A stretch of DNA of 64,000 nucleotides from Amorphophallus konjac (taxonomy: Eukaryota > Streptophyta > Magnoliopsida > Alismatales > Araceae): positions 272,434,698 through 272,498,697 of the forward strand of contig CM040128.1 of assembly GCA_022559845.1 (NCBI GenBank), written 5' to 3'. Below, piece by piece: positions 31,752 through 45,844 of this stretch. Both the position numbers and the translations under genes were made by a program. The notes below the pieces were generated by a model. It was given only the letters and a program-made list of their open reading frames with translations, had not been told where the DNA came from and searched no databases. Each line of letters starts with the position of its first letter. Within the stretch, counting starts at the first letter, position 1.

Positions 31752-33220
31752 TGTAGGCACCCGTTTTAGACCCGCAAGTTGAGTCTTTCTCCTATTCACA
31801 TTTTATGATGTCCCGAATTAGCCATCGCTTTTGAATTATCCTTCGATCTATCATGAGCCCATTTAACCTTTTCTGGTCCATCAAAGCACTAAGTTTCTAT
31901 TTTTAAAGAATTTCCATGTTCTGGCGAACTTGGCTTGAACATGGCCTATCGCATGACCGCATTCATCTTGATCACGGTTGTGCGATAGACCACGTTCTCA
32001 GGTTTTCCATGCAACGGGCTGAAGTACGTCTCTTCCGGTCTCGATCACTCTAGAGTCCCTATGTGGCTATCTCTCTTCGTGTTTTCGAATGGGATAAGCT
32101 TCCACCTGGCCTAGAGCTTCTCTCAAATCTCTTATGCATCAAATTTTACCCCTAAGACTCTTGTTTATCTGGTTTTATCCTTAGATCCGACCTAGGGTTT
32201 CTCTCCTCTACAAATAGACCATATGGACCTAGGGTTAGGGTAAAAACCCAACCCTCCAAGTAAAGGTCCCTCCTTTTGCATGTCTTATTGCATTAAGGAA
32301 TAGGTTCTTCATAAAACAAGTGTTAATTGGGTTTTCTTCTTGTTTCCCTTTGTTTTGCAGGCACAAGCAGAAGGTTCCACACGAGGCCCTCACTCTTTGG
32401 CCAACTGAAGAGAGAGGTGGAAGAGAACCCGGCTTTCTGTGAAAGAACACGGCTGACCCAGAGACCGCATTCATAAGGTCACGGTCACTACGGAGACTGT
32501 GTTCATCGGCCAAGACTTAATCAATTCTCTTTCTGGCTGAACACTTCTTTCCAAGGTGAGTGGCATAGTTTCCAGTGTTCTTACTAATTAATTACGTTGT
32601 TCTATCTTGGTGGCGATCATGGTTTTATTTTTCATTAACGCCTTCGTAGTGATTCGCTTCCTCTTCTGGTGTTTACACCTTTCTGACGATCACGGTGAGA
32701 CACCTAGTGCTCATCGCGTTGCCTTTTGCCTACTTTATGTGTGGTTGGGTGTTTTATGTGCTTTTAGGTTTTATTTTTTTGGTCTTTCCTTTTATTTTCA
32801 TGCTATTTTTGGCCCCTGGTTGAACGCGACAGGTGCAGTGATCGTGTCCAGAAGGCAGCCTCTGAGAGCACCGCGTTCAGGTAAATTCACCAATCCATGG
32901 GTTTTTCGGCTATTTTCTGGATTTTGGTGATCTTTTAGCACTCTGTTGTTTGTTTAGCTTAGTTTGTCTTTCATATTATTAGTGATCATACATTGATTAC
33001 TTGATTATTTGATTGTTAGGTTTACGTTAGAATTTGTATACACCCCGGTGCACATAGGGTCATTCATATCATCATTACTTAGTTACTCATTATCCCCTCT
33101 CGGTGTGTATTCCTCTCAGTTGCATGCTCCTTGTGACTAAGAAGGAGACCTATCGGGAGACCTCCGTAAGTCTTGGCGAGCCGTGGATATCCACACGAAC
33201 GGTTAGCTGCTTGTACCTGG
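31752..33220 (+). mobile_element. 5' LTR of a Tat/Ogre-like Ty3 element
   Basis: It starts TGTAGGCACCCG and runs roughly 1.4-1.5 kb. A TGGCGCACC block at about 33,223 could be the primer site (the Tat/Athila group uses TGGCGCC-type sites). The gag of a Tat-like element begins about 300-550 bp later, which fixes orientation. The 3' end is approximate, because the terminal CA is not clear. Confidence 0.45.
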
Positions 33221-33492
33221 CGCACCATTGGAGTCTTAGTTGCATAATGAATGTTAAGTCAAACCTAGGTCCACCCGGTGTTTGAGTTGCTTCCCCTTTT
33301 GGAATCCCATCTCTTGAGGGAATTGAAACTAATTAATCAAAATATTAAAAGAATAACTCAAACCCTAAGAAGATCATTGCATCATCATAACTTGTTTGTT
33401 TTGGTGAGACCTATTGTGTTGTTTTCGTTTCTCTCCTTTTAAGTGACTTGATTGTTTGACTAAAATTTACATAGCATTGTTGCGTTTGTGCT

Positions 33493-36400
33493 TTGCAAGG
33501 TCTAGGTTATTTTATGTGGGGGTGTTTCAAGGGTTTTGGGTCCTCTCCTAAAGGTTCATCTATCATGGAATCCTACTACAACCCTCTCTACAATCTCAAT
33601 CCTTCCACCTCCTCCTCCTATGAGGAGGCCCTCCCTCAAGGGCTTTTTGATGATCCTATTCTTCCTAGGGTCGCCACTCTCCAATCAGAAGAAGGGTCCG
33701 CTCTCCCTCCCCCTCAAATTAACGAGGGTGGGTGATCTTGCCTGCCATCTCCTTCTATGGAAGATCCCGCGGACCACATCCTCCGCATCACGGCCAAGTT
33801 TGACCCTACCCAACTCAAGGCAGTTTATCAAACCCTTCAAGGGTCATTGGCTGCCCCTCTCTCTCCCCAAGGAGGCTACTCCAATCTTGTCCCACAGGCT
33901 TCTTCTAATGGGCCTAAAGTCACACTGAATCCACTTGAACTTACTCCGGCCCAATCTAAGACCCTCCAATTTGTTAACCTAGAGATGGGTCAATCCTCCG
34001 ACTTGACCCAACAATCTATTGATAAGGGAAAGACCATTCCCCCTCCTCCACGGGCCGAGTCTTCTAAGCCCATTCTGTCTACCCCAAGGGTCATGCTTAG
34101 CCCGAATGAGAATGCTCATGCCCATGCTAGGGCGTCCCACTTTGCTCCTCCTGAGATAGGCCATTTCTTGGGCCATCATCCTCAATACGGGTCATCCACC
34201 CATCCTTTGAACTCATATCTTGGGTCTGTGCATAATGTTCAATCCACTCCCTCCCACGAACAAGAGCTCCTTGATAAGTGGACCGCTATGCAATAGCAGA
34301 TTGATCATTTGCAAAAACGGATGGGTCCACAATCCTTGGCCGATGTCCCCATTCCAAATTTCCATAACATTCGATTCTTGCCCCAATATGAACTTCCGAA
34401 CTACCGCAAATATGATGGGTCCGGTAATCCCTATATTCATGTTAGGGACTTTTCATATGAGTCGGCCCACTACCAATATGATGATCGCCTTATGGCGAAT
34501 CTTTTCCTCCGCTCATTGGATGGGGCCGCGTTGGAGTGATTTTATTCTTTGCCTTTGGAAGATACTAAGAGTTTTAAAGTGGTTAAGGAGAAGTTCATTC
34601 AACGGTTCCAAGATTGGGTCGGGCCTAAATATTCATTCACGGACCTCGTCGCGGAAAAGATAAAATCGAATGAAGACTTTGCTGCTTATGCCGACCATTG
34701 GAGGCAAATGGCCGCCCGTGTGCCAAGCCATAATCCAGAGAAAGAAAAGGTCAAGCTCCTCATTTCCAATGCCACACCTACCTATAGGATTATCTTGGCC
34801 ATGAACGACATTTCTAACATGCATCAGCTTTATAGCCGGGGCCATTTCATACAAACCCAGTTCAAGGACTCCCCCATCCATTCTATGTTCGAGGCCCAAA
34901 AGCCCAAATACAATAGAAAGCTATAGGGCCCACTCACCGAGGGCATTCAAACAAATGAGCAGGTGCAAACCGTTAGCTACCCCCTCAACAACCGCTCCAC
35001 TGCACCATCAGCCAACCAGCCCTCCCACAACACCCAAGTACCACCACCAAACCAACAACCTCTACCCCCGCAATACAACAATGTTCCTCCCCCTAATGGC
35101 TACACACCTAAGCACCCAACTCTTAAACGGGCCCATTACCCTCCATTGCCAGAGACCCTCTCTGACGTCTTTTCGGCCCTTATGTACATTAGGGCTTTAC
35201 AACTCCCTCCAGAAAGGCCCACTTGGAACCCGACAGCAGATCAGTCACGATATTGTATGTTCCATAGGCAGCCCGGGCATACCTTGAAACATTGTTTCCA
35301 ATTCCATGATTTAATGTATGATCTTCACGAAGAGCACCGGATCGATTGGGCCGAAAAGCATAAAGTGATTACCGAGCTCAAAGAAAGGAGGAGACCGCAA
35401 GCACCCAGGCAACAACCGCCCTATCAACAACAAACTTGTCAGCAGCTGCATGATCAGTAGCAAGCACCGCCGCCGCAACCGCTTCAAGATTTGGGAATCG
35501 TCCAAAACTCCCTGCCAAATCATCAACCCGCTCCGAACCCACAGGGACCACGGCCAGCCCAAGTACTGTCCACCATCAGGCCCCTGATTCTGGCTGGACC
35601 TATGATGATGAGTCACCAGTCCATCAGGAGATGGCCCTCGACCACTCTCACTAGCCGGTCACCCCCATCAGGCTTTCACCGCCACCAACCCACTTCACCA
35701 CTACCCCATACAATCCGGTTCACACCACTTACACCCCTACCATCATCCGCTCCACAACGCCTCCACCATTCGCCAAGCCCATCATCCATCCACCATCCGA
35801 ACCCGTCAAAACCTTCGCCGTCAACACCACTCTTCCGCTGCCCACCAAGCCTGTTGTCCGGCCATCATCTGAATCCGCCACACTTCCTCTACCCTCCAAA
35901 CCCATTATCCTCCCCAAATTCACGCCCATTAAACCTCCCGTTAACTCCACCATCATCATCAACCCGCTGGCGCAAAACCTGGCCCTCCGGAGTGGGTGGA
36001 TATTCCATAGGGTTTATCCCTCTACATCCAAGGGCGATCCCCAATCCACGCACCGGCCAGAAGTTGAACAAGAAGAGACTGATCTACTCCTGGGCACGCA
36101 ATATGATCTACTACATCACCTAGATCGGATGCCTGCAAAGATTTCCATTTTAGAACTGATAAAAAGATCTAAGGTTCATCAAGATGCCCTCCGAGACTTT
36201 TTACAAAAGGTCATGGTGAATGAAGATATGGTGGCCGACGGTTTACCTTCTACTCTAGCAACAATCACCAAGAGACCAGCAATTACATTCTCTGAGGCCG
36301 AGCTAGTGCCTCCCGAAGCCAGGTGAATGCCACTTTGCATATCAATAACGATCAATATGGTGGCTATCGACGCGACATTGGTGGATACTGGTGCATCTAT

Positions 36401-38240
36401 TAATGTATGTCCTGCAATACATCTGAAAAGCACATTCGATCGACTCCTACTACAATAGCTGCATATGACAATTCTAGAAGGCCGTGTCATGATTTTGTGA
36501 CTGTGCAGGCCGAGCTCGAGCCATTGTCTATGTTTGTAGGGTTCTATGTTGTGGACATTGACCCAATGTTCAAGACCATTCTTGGGTGACCATGGATCGA
36601 CAATCTTAATGTTGTGCCTTCGACTTCCCTTTTCAAGGGTGGGTAGTTAAGGTCAAAAGTATCTCCACAGTCCGCACAGTGGATGCTATCTCAGAGAAGG
36701 TCCTTCCTACACTCTGGCCCACTAACAAGCCTGTTATTTCGGTTTTGGATCTCAACTTTCCTTGGGCTTATCGATGCCTAGAGCCAGAGGCTGCAAAGGT
36801 TGATGCGGTAAGGAGATCAAAGCTATTAGATACCAAGGGTTGGCATATCATGCTAAAGTTGGGATACCAGCCGGGCAAGAGGCTGGGCGCACATCTTCAA
36901 GGGAGAACCAAGCCCATCCTCGATAGCAAGTTGGCCGATCGGAGAGGCCTCGGCTACAAAGAGCATCCACATCTACTCTTATCGGATAGGTATCCGCTGA
37001 CTTGGACGCTGCAGGATCATTTTGTCAGGGGTCCACTACAGTCGGGGCATGACACTCTCACGCCCTCGTTACATGAGAATTTCAAGGAGGATTTTGCTTG
37101 TTACATAATGGGCCCATCTCACCCTCTGGAAGACTTTGGTGCCGACATGGAAGATTTTGCTACTACATTTGGTTGGTTATTCCAAGAAAATCATCCTTCT
37201 ATGCCCAAGGGGCTGCGGTTTGGCACGGTTTAACGCACAAGAGTGGAGAAAGCTGGCCATCGATTTGCGGAAGGGTGGAAGTTCCATCATTCATCTTACA
37301 TTGTCACCTTCTCGCTTGTTTTCTATTTTCCAAGGCTTGGACATTATACCACTCATGCCTCTTATTCTGATCAATGTGTCTCCACAAAAGATTTCGGTTA
37401 TCCGATTTAATCATCATTCCTATTCAGTTAAACTCCTTCAACTCTCCTCATTTTTTGATCCCTCTTCCTTAGTACCATTTCCCCCATTTGATTCTTCTCC
37501 CTCTAATTTCCTCCTCCACACATCACATCTTTCCTGTTACATGAACTCGGACGAATAAAAAAAAATTGCCAATTTTCAAATTGAGGTTTCGTTCGAAGAT
37601 ATTGCTATCTTTGACCCGTCTGCTGGTCCTACCCTCACCTTTGGGCATGACGCCCCCTCTTCCATTTCATTAGGATTCCTCCTTGAGGACCCTCCATCCT
37701 CCCTTAGGTTAGAGTCAGGTGTAGTCGAGTCAGTTAGTAAGTAGACTCAAGTCTAGATGGTCCGTCCAACCCATCTCCTAACTCTGAGATGCGCCCGATG
37801 ACACACCAATCCAAAAACATCCCTAGAAGGTTCCTTCAAGATCTTGCTCAGCGGTATCATGCCCTTCTTAGATGTTCGGAATTTGTTGAAGGGGTATTAG
37901 TACTAGAAGGAGAAGAGGTCCAGGACGGGGTGCTCGATGACAAAGGATTTGGTGTATATGAAATCCTGGTGAAAATGACCCGGCCGATGACAAGGACAAC
38001 GAAGTAGAGGGCACTACCGATATGTACGCTAAAGGATTAAGGAAATTTGACGAGCCTACGGCGACAGTGGATGAACCTACAAAGGAGATCAATCTTGGAA
38101 CGAACGAGGAACCCATGCCTATTATTATTTGCGCTAACGTCCCTCCCAAGTGTAAGCGCAAAATACGCCCTGCGAAAAATGATGAGGAGGGCGATGAATA
38201 GATATGTGATATAGAAATAAGGAAAGAAAAGACCGTGATT
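33493..38240 (+). pseudogene. Tat/Ogre-like Ty3 gag-protease-G-patch, truncated before RT
   Basis: One frame runs from 33,757 to about 35,560 with nonsense changes: TAG 34,294 (Gln context), TGA 34,537 (Trp context), TAG 34,924 and TAG 35,458 (Gln context). It holds the retrotransposon gag fold (PNYRKYDGSGNP, WRQMAARVP) and a CX2HX4GHX4C knuckle (CMFHRQPGHTLKHC, about 35,256-35,297). A frame change near 35,560 leads into a Pro/Thr-rich linker, then KISILELIKRS (36,140) and the retropepsin site DTGAS (36,384-36,398). A G-patch follows (GYQPGKRLGAHLQG, about 36,860-36,900), then the conserved EPTKEINLGTNEEP block at 38,065-38,110 that normally precedes RT. The element stops near 38,245 at the hAT junction. 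No RT, RNase H or integrase remains. Confidence 0.85.
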
Positions 38241-38261
38241 GCCACCAAGGATTAATAATAT

Positions 38262-40930
38262 GAATAACCATCCTCATCATGAACAAAGTCAGGTTGTTGC
38301 TCAGTGTCATAAACAAACAAAGTTGGGTCCCTTCTCTAGTGCGCATGAGTCTCTCTGGCCCTCTTTGTTGGTCTTCTGAATTCTGGATCTCTTGGCTCAT
38401 CTTCATCTAGTATGCCCTCTGCCCATGTTCTATCATCAACATCAAAAACGGGCTCATCAACCTACTCTCGTATCTCTACCCAAGACTGCAAGGGATTGTC
38501 ATCATCAAATAAAGCGTCAACATCAAATTCTAGAGTTGCATCTTCTGCGACGCGTTTGTCCCTCAGCTATTGTCATAGCTTCATGTTCCTTATTCTTAAC
38601 CTCATATTATAGTGACAGTAAACTAATTTTTCTAACCGTTCACCCTTTAACCGATTGCAAACCGTTGAGTGTATAAGACTGAACGTGCTCCAATTTCTTT
38701 CACATTGGCTTGCTGATGTTGTTTGACTGAGCACCCTAATTGCCATGAAAGTCAATGCATTACTGCCCACATCTAGGTTATTCATCATTATCCACCAGTC
38801 AGCTGTTCCACCAACTATAAACAAATAAATGTAAAATGTAAATAAAGATCAATTATCCATGATGTACTAATACATATTGAGGTTAAGAAAGCACAAAGAT
38901 AAAGTATACCTGGGCTCACTCTTCCCACAGCGTATTGCAATTGAGAGTCAGAATATGTCTCAGTCCTCATACTATAATAGTTCATCTACAAAGATAAAGT
39001 AATAGATTAACATAACTACTTAAGTAAATTCTATACGTCTTATTGATAAAATCAATAAAGGCCAACCTCTACTTCGGCCTGAAGTCTCTTTTCTGATGTC
39101 CTCGATAAACGACCAATGACTTTTAAAGTGCCTTGAAACACCTCGCCATCAACATTTGCATTGACATTGTACATAAATCGAGGGTTAAGGAAATAACATG
39201 CATTTGTGTATAATTAACTAAATATTAGATATAAATTAACCTAAAACAATGTATCAATACAATTAATCACTCACCAGCTACATGTAAGTCATGGTATAAT
39301 GTGTTGTCTCATCTATAGTCAATAATTTTCCACCACTTTGCATATTCTCTGGGAAGGAAATTCGCAACTCTAATTTGACACGGTCTATGACCTCGTATAG
39401 ATATCCCATATCATTCTTCTTATCGCCATCCACCATTCTTAGGACCTTCACGAGGGGTGTGACTACTTTCATGTACCATGAGACCTGCCCCAGAATTTGT
39501 TGTCTTCCACGATGTGACAGACATCCAGATAATCCATCTGAGCATCAACACTAGACTTGTCTATGTATTCCCGCAGGACATTGTGGCACTTGAAAGCTTT
39601 CAACTCATTCTTATACCTGTGTAGAGACTCCAAAGAAATGAAATTTGAATCAAATACGGATGATATCTATAAAGATAAAGTAGAAAGAATTGAGCTCATT
39701 CTTATACCTGTGCAAAGACTCCAAAGAAATGAAATTCAAATCAAATCTAGTTGGCCCTACACGGATAATATCTCGCCTCCCACTTGCATGCTCCTTAAAC
39801 ATGTTCAATGTCCTAGGATGGCCATAAATATACTGGGTGATTTTTTGTGCCCTCTCAATTGTCTTCTTCACATTATTTTCCCTCCCAATGTCTTCAAGTA
39901 TCAAATCCAAATAATGTGCTGCACATGGGAGCCAATACAAATGCCTGCGCTTCTGCATCAATTTCTTCCATGTAGCCTTATAATTGGCTTCATTATCGGT
40001 CACTACTTGTACAATATTATCCTCTCCAATTTGGTCTATAATCTTATCCATCAAATGAAACAAATAATTGACATTTTTTTCATAATTTGATACATCTACA
40101 GATTTAACAAATACTATACCTTCAATGTAATAGGCCAAAAAGTTAATCATGGACTTCTTCGTGATACCAGTCTAGCCATCACACATGATAGTGCATCCTC
40201 TCTCTATCCATATATGCTTGAAACTTTCAACCCACTAATGAAGTTCCTCAACCTCTCTCTCAAGGCAACGCCTGCATATGTCTCGACATGACGGGGCCTT
40301 CAAGCCAGGGTCAGCATCTGCTATGACATCTAGCATAGGTTGGAAATATTCGCTTTCAGCTGCATGTGTAGGGACATCTGCATAGAAAAACTATTTACAA
40401 ATACTTTTAAATGCATGCCCTGCAACTTCTGCTGATTTTTTTACCCCTCTCAATGTTTGCTTGATTTTAAGTTGTGTAGCACTTTGCCTTCTATGTAGAT
40501 AGTTGTCCATGGGGCCTCCTCTCTGCGGAGCTGCACTAGTGCCAGGACGTTGTACAGCTCGTGCTACACCAGCTGTACTGGAGTATGTCCCTGAACCTAT
40601 CGATGCTTTTCCTTTCCTTCGAGCGACTTGTTCACGCTCTATTACTTCAGTTAGCTCTGGATCTGAATCCTCAGTGCCTTCCTCATCATCATCATCCCTC
40701 CTTCTCCTTCTGCCCGAAATCTCCTCAGTAATTTCAGCCTCATCTTTAGCCCTTTGTTGCATCCTCTCTTTTTTGTCCAGAAGGCACTGGCACATTTCTT
40801 CTCGGACCTCTAGGGGACATCTGTCACATTGTTTCACCTCTCCTCTTATCCTTACCACACTAATTGCATTTCACTTTTCTTCTCCCCGCATCAACTAAGG
40901 AGAGGTGGGCCCACCCCGGATCCTCCTCCC
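38262..40930 (-). pseudogene. hAT transposase, outer copy (BED, DUF659, hATC)
   Basis: Minus-strand order: BED-type zinc finger (DPGWAHLSLVDAGRRKVKC near 40,860-40,925, with TAG where Tyr is expected), an acidic linker with a poly-Asp/Glu run (40,391-40,858), the DUF659 catalytic part (39,650-40,200), and the hAT dimerisation domain (SASQCERNWSTFS, 38,573-38,824). An acidic tail ending DGYSYY stops at about 38,262. In DUF659 the Trp after CDG is TAG (about 40,173-40,175). Introns separate the blocks, and several frames are broken. Active relatives cut and paste the element by binding its ends. Confidence 0.85.
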
Positions 40931-40954
40931 TTGCTGCTCCTGACGTTGTTCACG

Positions 40955-41050
40955 CATGGATGTTAGTATCAGTTTCGGACTCGATTTCGGCCGAGTCCGA
41001 AATCGTCCGATTTCAGTTTCGGTTTCGGCCGAAACCGGTCAAAACCCATT
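40955..41050. repeat. Subterminal GTTTCGGCCGAAAC cluster, 3' end of inner hAT
   Basis: Overlapping TTTCGG and CCGAAA words in both orientations fill the first ~95 bp. Matching clusters are at 45,845-45,995 (5' end of the inner copy), 47,210-47,448 (5' end of the outer copy) and 10,990-11,235 (mini-hAT). hAT transposases bind short subterminal repeats, so these are likely transposase sites. Confidence 0.8.
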
Positions 41051-41433
41051 GAAAAGCATAAAAAATTTAAAATAAATCTAAAAAATCAAAAATAATTCAG
41101 AAAAATATGAATACTCACATAGAAATTATAAAATTCATTAGACATGCATTTGATTGTAAAGAACTTAGATTAAGTGCAATAAACATGAAGTAGGTATTGA
41201 AGTTAAAACATTGAACATGATAAACTAATATTCTTGAGTACATACTAAACATGAATTAGGTTCAAGCACAGGAGAATAAACATGAAATAGGAATAAGTGC
41301 ATTACACAAGAAGACTAATGGGTTCAAGCATTGAAGTTATTAAAGAAATATTGAGTACATATTAAACATGAAAAAGGTTCAAACTGTACAATAAACGTGA
41401 TCCTTACCTAAATGATGATGCACTAATATGGAT

Positions 41434-44400
41434 AATAACTAGAAGAACCTTCTCCCTCATCGTCTGGCTTTTCATGTTCATACCCATAAGAAGGTTGCAT
41501 GTATGGTCTATATTCACTATAACTAAACAATGAGGTAGCCAAGTCCTGCATCCCTCTTTGGATCCCTCTTGGAGTGTTTGGTTGGCTTGATTGGAATCCA
41601 GTATCAGCATAAGAATCTAGAGGAAGAGATGAGGAACTGGTCGGATGTGAATGGAACTGGAATGCTGGTTCATGACCCCACTCATAAATGGCTGCCTCTT
41701 GTTGGCCACCGTCATAACCTGATGGATGCCCATATTGACTATGTGAATCATGTCCTCACTCACCCTGACTATATCCTTTGCTTGTGTCTGTGTGGAAGGA
41801 GGAAGGACCACCAGCACCGCCAATAGTAGCACCTGTAGCACCTGCAACTGCACTGGGATCATCATCCTCATCATCACTAGCATCATCATCACCATCAGAA
41901 ACCAGTTGCCTTTTGGCCTTTGGGGATGCTTTTTTCTGTTTTGGTCTGATTTCTTTAGCCACCCTTGACATGAATCCTCCTGCCCTTAGCATGTGTCTCA
42001 CATAAATCTACTTCAACTGCTCAATTGTCGGGTCCTCTCGAGCAGCAGCACTTGTCCTCTCAGTTAACCCATGCACTGATATACTTCTTCTGAAGGATGC
42101 ATGTGACTTGCCCATTCTAGGAGTGACTGGCCTGCTATCTGAGTCTGAGTGTCTAGCTGGCTGAAAATCATGCTGCTCCTCAATGTCATCAACAACCCCA
42201 GGTGGGTTCTTTCTCTGGTGCGCATGAGTATCTCTGGCCCTCTTTATTTTTCTTCTGAATTCGGTATCTCTCCCCATGTTGTATCATCAATATCAAATAC
42301 GGGCTCATCAACCTGCTCTCGTGTCTCCACCCAAGACTATAAGGGATTATCATATCAAATAAGACATCCACATCAATTTCTGCAGTGGCATCCTCAGCGA
42401 CACGTTTGTCCCGCAACTGTCGTCTCAATTTATAATTGTTTATTCTCAACCTCATATTGTAGTGGCAGTAATCTAATTTGTCTAACTGCTCAGCCTTTAG
42501 CCGATTGCGAACCTTTGAGTGTATAAGGCTGAACGTGCTCCAATTTCTTTCACATTGGCTTGCTGATGTGGTTTGACTCAACACCCTGATTGTAATGAAA
42601 GCCAATGCAGAACTGCCCAAATCTCTATTATTCACCATTACCCACCAGTCAGCTGTTCCACCAACAATAAACAAATAAATGTAAGTTGTAAATAAAAATC
42701 AATTCTCCGTGATGTAATTGCAAAGAAAGCACAAAGATAACCTCATACCTGGACTCACTCTTCCCACTGCGTATTGCAATTGGGAGTCAGAATACATCCC
42801 AGTTCTCATTCTATAGCAGTCCATCTACATAAATAAAGTAATAGATTAACATAACTGCTTAAGTAAATTCTATACCTCTTATTCATGAAATCAACAAGGC
42901 CAACCTCTACTTCCGCCTGAAGCCTCTTTTCTGGTGTCCTCGATAAACGACCAATGACTTTTAAAGTCCCTTGGAGCACCTCGCCATCAACATGTGCATT
43001 AACATCGTACATAAATCGAGGGTTGAGGAAATAACCTGCATTTGTGTATAATTAACTAAATGTTACATATAAAATAACCTAAACAATAATATATCAATAC
43101 AAATAATCACTCACCAACTGCATGCAAGTCATAGTGTAATGTAGTGTCCCATCTATGATCAATAATTTTCCACCACTTTGCATATTCTTTGGGAAGGGAT
43201 TCTTGCAACTCCAATTTGGCACGGTCCATGGCCTCATATAGATATCCCATATCATTCTTCTCATCGCCATCCACCATTCTTAGGACCTTCACGAGGGGGG
43301 TGACTACTTTCATGTATCGTGAGACCTTGCCCCAAAATTTGTTGTCGCCCACGATCTGGTAGACATCCAAATATTCCATCTGAGCATCAACATTGCCCTT
43401 GTCGATATATTCCCGCAGGGCATTGTGATACATGAAAGCTTTCAGCTCATTCTTATACATGTGTAAATAAATGAAATTTGAATCAAATACTGTTACATAT
43501 CTATAAGGATCAAGTATCAAGAATTGAGATCAATCTTATACATGTGCAAAGACTCCAAAAAAATAAAATTTGAAGCAAATCTAGTTGGCCCTGCACGGAT
43601 GATATCTCGCCCCCCACTTGCATGCTCCCTGAACATGTTCAATATCCTAGGATGGCCATAAATATACTGGGTAATCTTTTGTGCCCTTTCAACTGTCTTC
43701 TTCACATGATTGTCCTTCCTAATGTCTTCCAGAAACAAATCTAAACAATGTGCAGCACATGGGAGCAAGTATAAGTGACTGCGCTTCTGCATCAATTTCT
43801 TCCCTGCAGCCTTATAACTAGCTTCATTATCAGTCACTACTTGGATAACATTGTCTTCTCCAATTTGGTCTACCATGTTATCCATCAAATGAAACAAATA
43901 ATTTATATTTTTTTCATAGTTTGATGCATCTACAGATTTTACAAATACTGTACCTTCGATGCAATAAACCAAAAAATTAATCATGGACTTCTTCGTGGTA
44001 CCAGTCCAACCATCACACATAATAGTGCATCCTCTCTCCATCCATATATGCTTGTAGCTTTCAACCCAGTCGTGGAGCTCCTCAACCTCTCCCTCAAGGC
44101 CACACCCGTATGTCTCGACGTGATGGGGCCTTCAAGCCAGGGCCAGCATCTGCTATGGCATCTAGTATGGGTTGAAAATATTCGCTTTCAGCTGCATGTG
44201 CAGGGACACCTGCATGAAAAAACCATTTGCAGATACTTTTAAATGCATGCCCTACAACTTCTGCTGATTTTTTTACCCCTCAATGCAGACTTGATTTTAG
44301 GTTGTGTAGCCTGGGGCCTTCTGTGGAGATAGTTGTCCATGGGACCTGTTCTCTGCGTATGTGGGGCAACACCAATGTCAGGACGTCGCGCAGCTGTACT

Positions 44401-44785
44401 TTCGTAGGTCCCTTAACCCATGGGTGCCTTCCCTTTCCTTCGAGCGACTTGTTCACGCTCCCTTGCTTCAGTCAGCTCTGGATCTGAATCCTCAGAGCCT
44501 TCCTCATCATCATCCCTCCTAATCCTTCTGCCAGAAATCTCCTCAACAATTTCAGCCTCATCCTCAGCCGTTTGTTGCATCCTCTCCTTTTTACCCAGAA
44601 GGCACTAGCGCATCTCTTCTCGCACCTCTTGGGGACAGTGGTCACATTGTTTCACCTCTCCTCTTACCCCTGCCAAATGTTACTTTCCTCTGATAATTCC
44701 ACCATGTATCTCCCTACCACAGTAATTGTATTTCACATTTCTTCTCTTAGCATCAACTAAGGACAGGTGGGCCCACCCCGGATCC
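41434..44785 (-). pseudogene. hAT transposase, inner copy (BED, DUF659, hATC)
   Basis: Same domain order as the outer copy. BED zinc finger at about 44,640-44,785 (the first Cys of the KCNYC pair reads Tyr, and a TAA interrupts it). DUF659 at 43,517-44,041 is open, with GCTIMCDGWTG and CAAHCLDLFLED intact. A linker exon is at 43,107-43,520, an exon at 42,806-43,012, and hATC at 42,420-42,674 (RVLSQTTSASQCERNWSTFS). The acidic Ser-rich tail runs to a TAG near 41,434 (SSSYYPY end). The core is better preserved than in the outer copy, but the BED damage and a few frame breaks make it probably inactive. Confidence 0.85.
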
Positions 44786-44879
44786 TCCTGCCCTTGCTAC
44801 TCCTGTGTTTACTGACGTCTAGACATGATACTGCATTATGACAGTCAAAGACAATCTCTTCTAAGTACAATGAAAAAAA

Positions 44880-45440
44880 GGCAATTCAATATGGTAGACC
44901 TCCAAATTATTGAATGAAGCTTAATTGAGCTTCAATTGTCACTAAGAAAATCGAATTAGACAGAACCCCCAATTTGTATGAACTAATTAGGGCTTAATTA
45001 CCAATTAACCCTTAATCACCCTTCATAAAAATAAAATCCCAGCATGATCCCACCCCAATTTCATCAATGAAACTTAATTAATCTTCAATTGTGGCTAAGA
45101 AAGCCGAATTAGACGAAAGCCCTAATTTTGATGAACTAATTAGGGCTTAATTACCAATTAACCATTAATGACCCTTCAAAAAAAATCCCAGCATGATCCC
45201 ACCCTAAATTCGTCAATTAAACTTAATTAACCCTCAATTGTGGCTAAGAACAGTGAATTAGATGAAACCCCCAAATTTTATGAACTATTTAGGACTTAAT
45301 TACCAATTAACCCTTAATAACCCTTCATAACAATAAAATCCCAACATGATCTAACCCAAATTCGACAATGAAACTTATTTAACAATGAATCGAATTTTAA
45401 GTATCTAATTAGGGTTTATTTTAAAATCTAAACTAATTAT
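44880..45440. repeat. ~150-bp tandem units in hAT 5' region (inner copy)
   Basis: Three to four units of about 150 bp share ACTTAATTGAGCTTCAATTG, TAATTAGGGCTTAATTACC and CAGCATGATCCCACC. AT-rich and non-coding, it lies between the subterminal cluster and the transposase. Confidence 0.8.
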
Positions 45441-45844
45441 GATTGCACAGATTAAGCTAAAAAAAACTTACTTAGCCCCAATTCAGCTAATTAGGGTGGC
45501 AGCAGGGCAGTCGTCCGACTGTGGCAGTAACAACAACAGCTCTGGCCTACAGCAACAGGAAGGGCGCGGCTGGCCTGGTCGCTTGGGGCAGGGCGGGGCT
45601 GGCTAGCTGCGGCAGCAGCAGTACCACACCAGCAGCAGCAACAGCCGCTGGGCGCCGCTGGCCTGGGGCTGGCTAGCAGCTGGCTGCGGCAGCAGCAACA
45701 GGAGGGCGCGTCAGGGCTGTCCGCAGCAGGAGGGCGCGCGCGCGGCTACGGCAGCCAAGTAGGAGCAGCAGCACCGGGGGAGGGGAGGGTTTCGGCTGAG
45801 AACAACCCAAATCGGGGGGGGGGGGGGGGGGAGGAGTACAACAC

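Noticed and set aside
27503..45831. Long G runs (15 at 27,503; 18 at 45,814; 11 at 16,183)
   Set aside because: These are simple homopolymers, probably slippage or assembly variation. The run at 16,183 differs in length from its partner LTR (7), as expected for such tracts.
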